Source of the DNA: an uncultured bacterium
Lineage (GTDB): Bacteria > Myxococcota_A > Polyangia > Polyangiales > Houyiibacteriaceae
Direction: 5' to 3'
DNA: 64,000 nucleotides
NCBI GenBank assembly: GCA_938024995.1
Contig: CALJDU010000025.1
Location: 1 to 64,000 of the forward strand
Numbering within the stretch: the first letter of the stretch is position 1; every line of letters begins with the position of its first letter. The notes under the pieces were generated by a model that saw only the letters and a list, made by a program, of their open reading frames with translations, searched no databases and was not told where the DNA came from. Made by a program: the position numbers and the translations under genes. Positions 25,183 to 33,649 of this stretch are shown one piece after another.

Positions 25183-28005
25183 TCACGGCGCGCGGTACGT
25201 GATCGCGATCGCGACCTCGGAGAGCTTTCGCTGGGCGTCCGGCTCGTGCCATCTCCGCCCCTCGATGACCAAGGGCGAAGAGGCGAGCGTTCGATAGGTC
25301 TCACCGCTTCGAAGGTGATCGTTGGCGGTCGCGACGCGAAGCACGAAACGGTGCGGGCTTCCGTCCGCGCTGCGCCCGGCGTTGAAGCTCCGCCGCGATC
25401 CGGCGTTGTCGTTATAGGCGTCGATCCGCAAGAAGGTCGCGTCCCCCGCGGCGTCGACAACGGGGACCGTGAGCTCAGTCGCGTCACCTCCGCCCCACCA
25501 GATCCGGGTCTGCGCGCCAGAGGTCGGGGCGAGCGCGAGGAAGTACACAGAAGAACCCTCAGCGCTGATCTCGTCACTCGCGAACTCGCCCTCCAGCGTG
25601 GCCTCGGCGCTGGGAAGAACAGTGAGATCAATGTGAAGCGTGACGTTGTCGACGAGCTCGCCTGAGGCGTATCTGGCGGTCACCTGAAGAGGCTCTGGCG
25701 TTCGGTAACGCCCGGGCGCGAGATCGGCGTTCCACGCGAAGGGAGCGAAAACGCGTAGCCGCTGGGTGGCGTCCGCGGCGCGGGTCCACTCCGTCGCGTC
25801 GTTCATCGGGACCCTAATCTCGCGCTCTCCTGCCGTGACGACGCGTTGAGCGGCGAGCCGCAGGGTCACCGGGCGCCCCGTCTCGTCACGGACCTCGACG
25901 GATAGCTCCGCGCTGGTGTCTTCGTCGGCGCAGCGGATGACGTCTTCGATGCCATCGGTTGTGAACGCGATCGGCGCGTCGGTCTGGAAGGAAACGTTGG
26001 CGGAGCGGGCCTCGCAATTCGCGCCGGGGTCACAGCGCGCGGTGAGGCGGAGCTGACTCGCCTCCAAGCGAGCGCGACCTAACGTGAAGGCGTGCCCCGC
26101 TTCCGGGATCTCAAGCTCACGCACGGAGACACGTTCGGCTCCGGCGACATCCACGTCGGGATACGCCGTGGCGCTGCGCCAGAGCTCCGCGGAGCGAGGC
26201 TGACGGCGGCCGTCCACCTGAAGGGAAAAGACGCGGAGCTCGGTGCTCGTGATCACGCCGCTCGCGATCAGCGCGTCGGTCGCGCTCCCGTCCTCGTAGC
26301 GTACGCGGACGAAGTAGCGCGCGCCGTTGAACACCGGCGCGAGGTCATCGGCGGTCGGGTCCGGGAAGTCGAAGAGGTTGCCGCTCGCGCTCGCGATCGC
26401 GGGGTAGATCTGATTCGCGGAGTCATCGTTGCCGAGCGTGCCGATGAGCGTCACGACCGGAACCTCTTGTTCGACGAGCTGCTGAAAGCGGGGGTCTCGC
26501 TCGGCCTCGCGGTACGCGCCGTCTTCCCAGGCGTAGACACCGGGTGCGCCGTCCACGGTCGCGAGAGTCGGGCCTTCCAAGTACTCCTGAATCTTGTCGG
26601 CGTGGTAGCCGGTGTAGGGCGGGAAGCACGAGAGCGCGTTGCGGGACTCGCCGCCGTTCATGGCGTCTCGGGTCCCGACCAGGCGTCCATCTTCGCGCAC
26701 CGGCCCGTCCGCGTTCACGCGATACCAAGCGCGGGCTCCTCGACGTAACGTGTCATAGGGCGCGGGGTGCGCTTCGACGAACTGACCATCGGCGGGATAC
26801 TCCTCGCCGACTCCCCAGCGCTCGGCGGTTCCGTCGATGAAGTGCTGCAACGTGAAGGAGTGACCGATCTCGTGGGCGTAGGCGTTACCGCATTCGGACG
26901 CGAACCACATCGCGGTCCAGCCGGTCCAACCCGCCGCTACGCCGATGTCGGCGAGGTCGCGGTAGCTGCCATCGGTGTCGCGGTACCAGCCCAGCGTGAA
27001 CGAGGTCCCGAACGAGTACGGGGAGTTGTCCCCATCGCCCGGATCGAGGACCACCAAGCCGCGCCCAGTGTTGGCGAGGCTCAAGCGAAGCGCAGCCGTG
27101 TTCTTGAGGATGGCCCAGTGATTGGTGCTGGTGCTGGTCGCGTCGAACTCCGCTTCGCTTCGGACCGGCCGGGGACCGTCCGCGGTCGGCACGATGAACG
27201 TGTCGAGACGCCAGTCGGAGGTGTCGACGAAGCGGTACGCGGCGGCCGGGAGCACCGCGAGGTGATCGCGAGCGAGCCGACTCGCTTCTTCCGTTGTCGT
27301 GTCAAAGGAGTCTTCGCCGTAGAGCACCAGCTTCGTGCGGGTGGCCGTGAAGGTGGACGGCGCCCCGAGGTGGGTGAGCAGGTGCCGATGCGCCGCGACC
27401 TGACCGTCACGTGCGTAGCCGACCCGAAGCTCGACGCCCGCGTGCACCCATGACCACGGGACCTGTGCGCTGAACGCGAGCGGGGCGACAGCAGGGAGCG
27501 CGACGCTCGTGAGCTGTGACTCCAGCGGAAGGAGCGCGCCCGGGGAACTCATCTCCAGCGCGCCGAGCTCCGCGTCTCCTTCGAACGCCGCGATGATCAG
27601 ATCCGCGTCGATCGGTTCGGCAGGCGTGAAGGTCACCAAGGCCGCGCGGTCCGTGATGAGGTGGGGCGCTGTTCGGGAGTCCTCGACGCCGACGATGTGC
27701 GTCTGACCCAACGCCAGCGCGCCGTCGAGCTCCACCTCGGCACCTTCCGGCCAACTCTGCGAAGGCAGGAAGCGGTCCGTGCACGAGGGTGGGTCTCCTG
27801 CGTCGACGCTCGCGTCCTCGTCTGCGTCGCGGGCGTCGGGCGTCGCGTCCTCGCTCGCGTCGGGGAGGGCGGTGTCGCGAAGGGCGTCCGGTCCGTCGGC
27901 GTCCATCGCGCCGTCCATCGCCGTCCCCGTGTCCCCACCCGCGTCATCGTCGCCACAGGAGATCAAGCAGAGGGCGAGCGACAACGCGAGGAATGACTTC
28001 GTCAT
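25183..28005 (-). CDS. Lipoprotein metallopeptidase, M66 (StcE-like)
   Basis: A 940-residue lipoprotein (lipobox LISC, Cys17; then an Asp/Ala-rich linker to about 72). The zinc site HEIGHSFTLQH places ligands at His378, His382 and His388 with catalytic Glu379. Downstream, MNGGESRNALSCFPPYTGY and YHADKIQEYLE match the Met-turn/TPYT region of M66 peptidases such as StcE, which cleave mucin-type glycoproteins. C-terminal beta domains (about 500-940) are probably accessory. The protein should be surface-anchored and could degrade heavily glycosylated proteins (inference). Its length is close to that of large StcE-type enzymes. Same strand as the PGRS-like gene, 112-bp or larger gap. Confidence 0.85.
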   Translation of the reverse strand: MTKSFLALSLALCLISCGDDDAGGDTGTAMDGAMDADGPDALRDTALPDASEDATPDARDADEDASVDAGDPPSCTDRFLPSQSWPEGAEVELDGALALGQTHIVGVEDSRTAPHLITDRAALVTFTPAEPIDADLIIAAFEGDAELGALEMSSPGALLPLESQLTSVALPAVAPLAFSAQVPWSWVHAGVELRVGYARDGQVAAHRHLLTHLGAPSTFTATRTKLVLYGEDSFDTTTEEASRLARDHLAVLPAAAYRFVDTSDWRLDTFIVPTADGPRPVRSEAEFDATSTSTNHWAILKNTAALRLSLANTGRGLVVLDPGDGDNSPYSFGTSFTLGWYRDTDGSYRDLADIGVAAGWTGWTAMWFASECGNAYAHEIGHSFTLQHFIDGTAERWGVGEEYPADGQFVEAHPAPYDTLRRGARAWYRVNADGPVREDGRLVGTRDAMNGGESRNALSCFPPYTGYHADKIQEYLEGPTLATVDGAPGVYAWEDGAYREAERDPRFQQLVEQEVPVVTLIGTLGNDDSANQIYPAIASASGNLFDFPDPTADDLAPVFNGARYFVRVRYEDGSATDALIASGVITSTELRVFSLQVDGRRQPRSAELWRSATAYPDVDVAGAERVSVRELEIPEAGHAFTLGRARLEASQLRLTARCDPGANCEARSANVSFQTDAPIAFTTDGIEDVIRCADEDTSAELSVEVRDETGRPVTLRLAAQRVVTAGEREIRVPMNDATEWTRAADATQRLRVFAPFAWNADLAPGRYRTPEPLQVTARYASGELVDNVTLHIDLTVLPSAEATLEGEFASDEISAEGSSVYFLALAPTSGAQTRIWWGGGDATELTVPVVDAAGDATFLRIDAYNDNAGSRRSFNAGRSADGSPHRFVLRVATANDHLRSGETYRTLASSPLVIEGRRWHEPDAQRKLSEVAIAITYRAP

Positions 28006-28037
28006 GTCATGAGGATACCGCGCGGCGAGAGATTCGT

Positions 28038-28982
28038 TCAGGCGTCTCCGAGTCCGGACTCGTGGAGCACCTGAACGAGCTCGTCGAAGGCGTACTCACT
28101 TCGGGGCGGCTTCATCGACTTTACGACTTCGTACGCGCCCATCAGGTCGCCCTTACGTGCGTAGAGGCCCGCGACCTTAAGGACGTACGGCTCCTTCTTC
28201 CACTTGCCCATCTTCTTGGCGACGCGGCTCGCGCTCAGGCCGAGACCGCGAAACATCGCGATCTGAAAAAGGGTCTGGAGCGAGGCCGCTTTGCTGTTGA
28301 AGACGTAGGAAAAGTCGAGCGAGGTCCGGTGCGCGGCGACCTCGGTCAGCGCGTCCGCGATCACGCGTTCGGCCTCCTCATCGGGACGTGGGTCGAGCAG
28401 AAGCGCGAGCGCGCGTAGCGTCGGGGTCCAGATCGTCTGCTGCTGCTCAAGGTAGTGATCCGGATCGGGGTAGAGCGACGGCAGTCGCTCGATCAAGAGC
28501 TCGCGGTCCCGCGCGACCTGATTCGCGATGTTCCGGAAACGCAAGATGAGCGGGAGCCAGTCGAGGACCGGGCTGTTCTCAAAGGGAACGTACTCGCCGA
28601 CCGCGTACGCCGCGGCGTCCGGGTAAGTGCCGTCGGGGTGGTCGAGGTACGCCGCGTACATCTCTTTCGCGGTGTCCCGATCGTCGAGGGCCGCGTAGAG
28701 AATCGTCGCGTGGCGGTAGTGCTCCGCTTCCTTCGCGACGGCGGCGAGCTCCGGGAGCAGGGCGTCGTCCCACGGCGCTTCGAGCAGCAGCGTCCCGCGT
28801 TTGCGAACGACGATCGCCTTCGCTTCTTCCAGCGTGAGGGGGCGACACGGAAAGGCGACGTTGGTCCGCGGCTTCGCGGCCTGGGGATCGACCGGCTTCC
28901 CGAGCTTGAGCAAGAATTGCTTCGCGCTCTCGTCGAGCGGTTCGTTCTGTCCGATACGTTGGAGCGCCATGCTGCAGAACAT
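28038..28982 (-). CDS. Hypothetical cytosolic helical-repeat protein
   Basis: A 314-residue protein without signal peptide or TM segment. It is rich in predicted helices, with a TPR/HEAT-like feel in the middle (HATILYAALDDRDTAKEMY, YVLKVAGLYARKGDL) and an N-terminal DESAKQFLLKLGKP segment. No catalytic motif is recognised. It ends 33 bp from the M66 peptidase start on the same strand, so it could be the first gene of that unit. It diverges from the gene at 29086. ATG 28970 is an alternative start. Confidence 0.6.
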   Translation of the reverse strand: MFCSMALQRIGQNEPLDESAKQFLLKLGKPVDPQAAKPRTNVAFPCRPLTLEEAKAIVVRKRGTLLLEAPWDDALLPELAAVAKEAEHYRHATILYAALDDRDTAKEMYAAYLDHPDGTYPDAAAYAVGEYVPFENSPVLDWLPLILRFRNIANQVARDRELLIERLPSLYPDPDHYLEQQQTIWTPTLRALALLLDPRPDEEAERVIADALTEVAAHRTSLDFSYVFNSKAASLQTLFQIAMFRGLGLSASRVAKKMGKWKKEPYVLKVAGLYARKGDLMGAYEVVKSMKPPRSEYAFDELVQVLHESGLGDA

Positions 28983-29085
28983 ACGCGACCTCGCGTGGGC
29001 GTGCGGACTTGTCGATCACGCGGGAGGGCCTGCCGCACAGGTCGCCGTTCCTTCTCCACTCGTCGCTCCGCACCTATCCTAAGGC

Positions 29086-30036
29086 ATGCGCTGGAACCGG
29101 ATTCGAGAGATCGGCAAGGGGGGTGAGCTGACCGTCGTGACGTTCACAGGGCGGAACGGGTTCATCGTGCTGCGTGACCTGATGCTGGAGCGCTTCGGCG
29201 GGACCGTGGAGATCGTCCGGGACACCCCGACGTCCCAGTCGACTCGTCTTCGTTGTGAGGGTGACGTGCTCGCGACGAGCTGGGGCGGCGGGTTTGGGAT
29301 CCGCGTCAAGACGCGCTCCGCCGGAGGTCACGCGAGACTGAAGGAGCTCGCGCTCGCGCTCGACGCGATAGAAGACGACCAGCGACCGGACGTCTTTCGC
29401 GAGTGCTGGGCATTCGAAGCGAAGACGCCGGCGAAACGGTACCCGGATGTCTTGGTGGTCGCGATCGGGGACCACCTCGTCCTGCCGACGACCCGCGAGT
29501 GGCGCTCCGCCGCGCCAGAACCGCGGGACGCGTCGACGCACGGTGGGATCATCGCGCTCGACGCGTTGACCGGTGAAGTGGATCGCGCTGACGCGCTCCG
29601 GTTTGAGCTGCGTCCGCTCCGCGACAGCGACTACAGCACGCAGCTGAGCTTGGAAGCGGCTCCCCAGTCGAGTGAGCTGGTCCTGATCGAGAGGAACTTC
29701 AAAGAGGCGGCGTTCGCGGGGGAGCTCATGCCGCTCGACACACGTCGACACCGGCTCGACGTTTCGCGATTCGAGCACGCCGAGAGCGACCTCGAGTCAG
29801 CGACTCCGCATGAGACGTTCGATGAACCGCTGACCGCGCTGGAGCCCATCCGCGCGTTTGTGTGCGGAGATGTTTGGGTCGCGCAACAGCGCTCGCGCTT
29901 CGTCGTGATCGATCAGGTGAGCGGGGCGGAATGGAGCGTCCCGGGAACGTTTGTGAACGGTTGGTGGTCGCGCCGTGCGCGACAGTTGGTTCTGCGAACC
30001 AGTCACCTTTTTCTCAGTGTGAAACTCGTTCGATAG
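29086..30036 (+). CDS. Hypothetical protein
   Basis: A 316-residue soluble protein, ATG start, with no signal peptide and no motif I recognise. The N-terminal half has a compact alpha/beta pattern (GELTVVTFTGRNGFIVLRD, RLRCEGDVLA, GIRVKTR); the C-terminal part is strand-rich and repeats a VWVAQQRSRFVVIDQ-type beta hairpin, as in small propeller or lectin-like domains. It is followed by 224 bp of relatively A/T-rich DNA before the GyrB-like gene. Confidence 0.6.
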   Translation: MRWNRIREIGKGGELTVVTFTGRNGFIVLRDLMLERFGGTVEIVRDTPTSQSTRLRCEGDVLATSWGGGFGIRVKTRSAGGHARLKELALALDAIEDDQRPDVFRECWAFEAKTPAKRYPDVLVVAIGDHLVLPTTREWRSAAPEPRDASTHGGIIALDALTGEVDRADALRFELRPLRDSDYSTQLSLEAAPQSSELVLIERNFKEAAFAGELMPLDTRRHRLDVSRFEHAESDLESATPHETFDEPLTALEPIRAFVCGDVWVAQQRSRFVVIDQVSGAEWSVPGTFVNGWWSRRARQLVLRTSHLFLSVKLVR

Positions 30037-30260
30037 GTGGCGATGCAGCGCCGACAACATCCGGGCAAAATCGCGTCTCCCTTTATCTCTTGAGAGCCCC
30101 GTTCGCCGCCGCCGCAGAACGTCTCAGCGCTTCGGTAAAAGACAGTGAAAACAAAGGTTTATAGCCGTGCGTCGAATGGCGTTGGTCGGGCATTTGTGCT
30201 ATTCTAAGCGGAGTCATCGCAGCCATTTTTGCACCCCTTTTTGTAACGAATGAGGTTGTC

Positions 30261-31238
30261 ATGACGACAAAGAAATCGGAAAAGAGAAGCAGCTATACGG
30301 CGGCTGATATTCAGGTGCTAGAAGGTTTGGAGGCGGTCCGGAAGCGGCCGGGGATGTACCTCGGTGTGACGCGTGGTCAGGACGCCTTGAGCGCGCTCCT
30401 GGCGGTCTCTTTGCGGCCGTTCGAGGAGCGCGGAGGCGTCGTCACAGTGACGACGGAGCGTGACGGGCAGGATTGCGTCTACACGTTTTCGGACACGCGA
30501 CCCGGTCTCTCGTTGGAAGAGCTCAGTGCGTGCACAACGCTCCACAGTCGAGAGCCGTCCCTTTGCATCGCGATCGGACTGAGCGCCGACGCGGTGCTGA
30601 CCACGTGCCGGAGCGTTTCCACCGCGGTTCACTTTACGCAGGGTCGCGAGATCGATCGCGTGGGGCGCCGAGGCAAAGCGCAGGGGCTCTCGCTTCGCTT
30701 TCGACCCGACCCTGAGCTGATCACGCTCCCTGGTGAGGACGCGGCGCTGCGCCAGGCGCTCTGCCTACGCTCGTTCGCGACCGGTTGCACGTACCGGTTC
30801 AACGGGGAGCTAATTCACGCCCGGAGCTTGGCGCCGTTCTTCGCGCGGCTGGCGATGCGTCACGCTGGGTTCGCCCACGCTTCGCTCCACAGCGACGACG
30901 TTCGTGTCGACGTGGCGTTCTGCCTGGCCGACGAAGACCCGGCGCGTACCATTCTCGTCAACCGCGTCCCGCCCATGGGGAGCGTGTGCTTTGGCGTGTT
31001 GGGCGGGATCCAGGCGGGACTGAAGCCGTATGTTCGTGACGAACACGCGGTCGTCGAGCGGCTCCTTCCGCACTTGCACGCCGTCGCGTGCGTCGAGCTC
31101 TCCGATGAGGTGAAGTCGAAGACCTTGAGGTACAGCGAAGACAAGGTGCTCCGGCCAATGGTGCAGGCGGCGATGACCGCCGCGACTCTCTCGTTCATCG
31201 AACAGGACCCCGCGTTCGCGGAGATCATTCTCGCGTAG
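30261..31238 (+). CDS. Stand-alone, catalytically degenerate GyrB N-terminal-like protein
   Basis: A 325-residue protein collinear with the 43-kDa ATPase-transducer fragment of GyrB/ParE. The N-terminus is almost canonical ([24 protein letters not shown], residues 12-35). The transducer half is traceable: [37 protein letters not shown] and [16 protein letters not shown]-site elements are missing: there is no D-N-S-I-D-E-A helix (the E42/N46 positions), DDGRGIP is reduced to SDTRPGLS (only one Asp kept), no GGKF lid is seen, and the QTK loop reads KTL. TOPRIM and C-terminal regions are absent. It cannot act as a gyrase subunit. It may dimerise with or regulate gyrase, or have another binding role (inference). 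Confidence 0.85.
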   Translation: MTTKKSEKRSSYTAADIQVLEGLEAVRKRPGMYLGVTRGQDALSALLAVSLRPFEERGGVVTVTTERDGQDCVYTFSDTRPGLSLEELSACTTLHSREPSLCIAIGLSADAVLTTCRSVSTAVHFTQGREIDRVGRRGKAQGLSLRFRPDPELITLPGEDAALRQALCLRSFATGCTYRFNGELIHARSLAPFFARLAMRHAGFAHASLHSDDVRVDVAFCLADEDPARTILVNRVPPMGSVCFGVLGGIQAGLKPYVRDEHAVVERLLPHLHAVACVELSDEVKSKTLRYSEDKVLRPMVQAAMTAATLSFIEQDPAFAEIILA

Positions 31239-31353
31239 CTGCACCAACCACGGCGCCAGGCTGAACGTGCGCCGATGACGGGACCGCCCGCGGTGATCCT
31301 GCGTGCGGCGTGGATCGTCAGCCTGGTGGCCGTTGAGGAATGCGCCGCCGTGA

Positions 31354-32868
31354 TTGGCTCGCCCTGCGCTCGCTTGGTACTACCCCTTGGTGGACCGACC
31401 TGAACGAAACTACCTCTTCTACGGCGCGACCCGCGCATTGTGTAGCGTGTGCCTTGAGACGTGCGACGCCAAGGAGCTGATCGAAGGCGATCGCGTGATC
31501 TTGCAGAAGCGCTGCCGGACCCATGGTGTGCAGCGCGTGCTGATCTCCGACGACGTGGAGTACTTCCGCCTCTGCCGGGAGGTGTATCTCAAGGCGCCCG
31601 AGCAACCGTTTCACCACAACACCGGCGTCGAGTTCGGCTGCCCCTACGACTGCGGCATCTGCCCCGACCACGAGCAGCACGGCTGCGTCAGCGTCTTGGA
31701 GATCACCGACAACTGCAACTTGAGCTGCCCGACCTGCTTCGCGCAGAGCGGACCGCATCGCCAGACCCATCGCTCGATGGAGCAGATCGAGTCCATGCTG
31801 GACTGCATCGTGCGCAACGAGCGCGAGCCGGACGTGCTCCAGGTCTCAGGTGGCGAGCCCACGGTGCATCCCCAGTTCTTCGAGGTGCTCGACGCCTGCC
31901 GGCGGCGCCCGGTTCGGCATCTCATGGTCAACACCAACGGGATCCGCATCGCGAAGGACCGCGCCTTCGCGGAGCGGCTCGCGACCTACATGCCGCGCTT
32001 CGAGCTCTACTTTCAGTTCGACGGTCTCGACGACGACGCGACCTACGAGCTGCGCGGAGCTCGCCTCTTCAAAACCAAAGAGAAGGCGCTCAAGGTGCTC
32101 GAGGAGCTCGGCATCTCGACGACCTTCGTCGTGACGCTCAAGCGCGGCCTCAATGACAAAGCGATCGGCGAGATCCTCGACTACGCGCGCTCGTTCCGCT
32201 GCGTCCGCGGCGTGACCTTTCAACCGGTCTACGACGAAGGCCGCAACGATGGGTTCGACGCGCAGGAGCACCGCCTCACGCTCTCTGAGGTGCGGCGCGA
32301 GATCTACTCGCAGTTCGACACCTTCACGCCCGAAGACATCATCCCGGTGCCGTGTCATCCCGACAGCGTGGCGATGGCGTACGCGATGCGCGGGAAGGGC
32401 GACGACTTCGACAAGCTGACGCCGCTGACGCGTTACATCCCGCCCGACGTGCTCATCGCGGGCGGCAAGAACACGATCATCTACGAAGGCGACCAAGCGC
32501 TCCTCGGCCAGGTCACCGATCACATCTTCAAGACCTTCTCGACGGGGCACGGTCCCGAGGGCGCATCGAAAGCGCTCGGCGAGCTCATGTGTTGCTTGCC
32601 GCAGATCGACTCCCCGGACCTCACCTACGACCGCGTCTTCCGCGTCGTGATCATGCAGTTCCTCGATCGCCACACGATGGACCTTCGCTCGGTGCGCAAG
32701 AGCTGCGTTCACATCGCGCATCGCGACGGCAAGCGCATGATCCCTTTCGACACCTACAACCTCTTCTATCGCGAGCCGGAGCAGGTCGCGCAGCTGAACG
32801 CGATTCGAGCGAAGATCGGGAGCCTGCGGAGTGATCGGCGCTCGTTGCCGATCGCGCCCTCCGCGTAA
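31354..32868 (+). CDS. Radical SAM enzyme, tetraether synthase (Tes/Mj0619)-like
   Basis: A 504-residue radical SAM protein. TTG 31354 follows an in-frame TGA directly; GTG 31390 is the other option. The SAM cluster motif is CNLSCPTC (Cys121, 125, 128), then SGGEPT (165-170) and a TNGIRIA strand. Upstream is an extra Cys-rich module: C30-x2-C33-x3-C37, KRC-x2-HG (Cys54) and GCPYDCGICPDHEQHGC (96-111). This layout is that of COG1964/Mj0619-type proteins, which include archaeal tetraether synthase, an enzyme that joins the tails of glycerolipids by C-C bonds. Bacterial members are little studied. The Lgt-like gene follows after five bases, which supports a glycerolipid substrate. Confidence 0.85.
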   Translation: MARPALAWYYPLVDRPERNYLFYGATRALCSVCLETCDAKELIEGDRVILQKRCRTHGVQRVLISDDVEYFRLCREVYLKAPEQPFHHNTGVEFGCPYDCGICPDHEQHGCVSVLEITDNCNLSCPTCFAQSGPHRQTHRSMEQIESMLDCIVRNEREPDVLQVSGGEPTVHPQFFEVLDACRRRPVRHLMVNTNGIRIAKDRAFAERLATYMPRFELYFQFDGLDDDATYELRGARLFKTKEKALKVLEELGISTTFVVTLKRGLNDKAIGEILDYARSFRCVRGVTFQPVYDEGRNDGFDAQEHRLTLSEVRREIYSQFDTFTPEDIIPVPCHPDSVAMAYAMRGKGDDFDKLTPLTRYIPPDVLIAGGKNTIIYEGDQALLGQVTDHIFKTFSTGHGPEGASKALGELMCCLPQIDSPDLTYDRVFRVVIMQFLDRHTMDLRSVRKSCVHIAHRDGKRMIPFDTYNLFYREPEQVAQLNAIRAKIGSLRSDRRSLPIAPSA

Positions 32869-32873
32869 CGCCC

Positions 32874-33596
32874 GTGGCCGTCTCTTGGCCGTACGCCGCG
32901 ATGGTGCTCCTCGCCTTCGTGGTCGGCGGCGGCATTCGCAGGCAGGAAGGGCGACGCCTGGGCTACGTCAAAGACCCGGCTTACCGCTGGGTGGGCGTGA
33001 GCTGTCTCGTAGGCGCGGTGCTGGGCGCGAAGCTCGGGATGCTCTTTTACCTCGCGCCGAGCGAGCTCTGGGATCTCGGCGTGCGCGCGACCGACCTGCG
33101 CTTCGACGGCAAGACGGTGCTCGGCGCGTTGACCGGCGGCTACCTCGGGGGCGAGCTCGGAAAGAAGATCGCCTCTGTTCGGTTCTCGACCGGGGACGCG
33201 CTCGCGGTCGCGATCCCTGCGGCGCAATCGATCGGGCGGCTCGGGTGCTTCTTTTCAGGATGCTGTTTCGGCGTGAGCAGCGAGGTCACTTGGGCGGTTC
33301 ATCAACACGGCGCGCTTCGTCACCCGGTCCAGCTCTACGAGAGCGCGGCGTGCGCGATCCTCGCGCTCTGCTTGTGGAGCATACGAAAGCGTGAGCGACC
33401 GCCGGGCGTGCTCTTCCGCTACTACCTCATCGCGTACGCCGGGATCCGGTTCGTGTCTGAGTTCTTCCGCGGCGAGCCGCAGCACCATGTCGGCCCGCTC
33501 TCGTACGCGCAGATTTACTGCGTCGTGGTGGCGATCGGGTTCGCGGCTTCCTTGCCCTCCGCGTTTCGATCGCACCGAAAAGCGACCTCGGCCTGA
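32874..33596 (+). CDS. Lgt-like polytopic membrane protein
   Basis: A 240-residue inner-membrane protein (GTG start) of the prolipoprotein diacylglyceryl transferase superfamily, shorter than usual Lgt. Matches include GRLGCFFSGCCFG, corresponding to the Arg-Gly-Asn-Phe signature but with Cys, HPVQLYES and RFVSEFFRGEP. The segment aligned to the catalytic HGG reads LTGGYLGG, so the essential His of true Lgt appears replaced. It is therefore probably an Lgt paralogue that binds or modifies phosphatidylglycerol-like lipids rather than the housekeeping Lgt. The five-base spacing from the radical SAM gene implies co-translation. Confidence 0.8.
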   Translation: MAVSWPYAAMVLLAFVVGGGIRRQEGRRLGYVKDPAYRWVGVSCLVGAVLGAKLGMLFYLAPSELWDLGVRATDLRFDGKTVLGALTGGYLGGELGKKIASVRFSTGDALAVAIPAAQSIGRLGCFFSGCCFGVSSEVTWAVHQHGALRHPVQLYESAACAILALCLWSIRKRERPPGVLFRYYLIAYAGIRFVSEFFRGEPQHHVGPLSYAQIYCVVVAIGFAASLPSAFRSHRKATSA

Positions 33597-33649
33597 CGAG
33601 AACAACGAGACGCCTTGTTCTCGCGTGACCTACATTTCAAAGTAGCGGC

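Noticed and set aside
30261..31238. A functional GyrB or ParE
   Set aside because: ATP-site residues, TOPRIM domain and half the length are missing.
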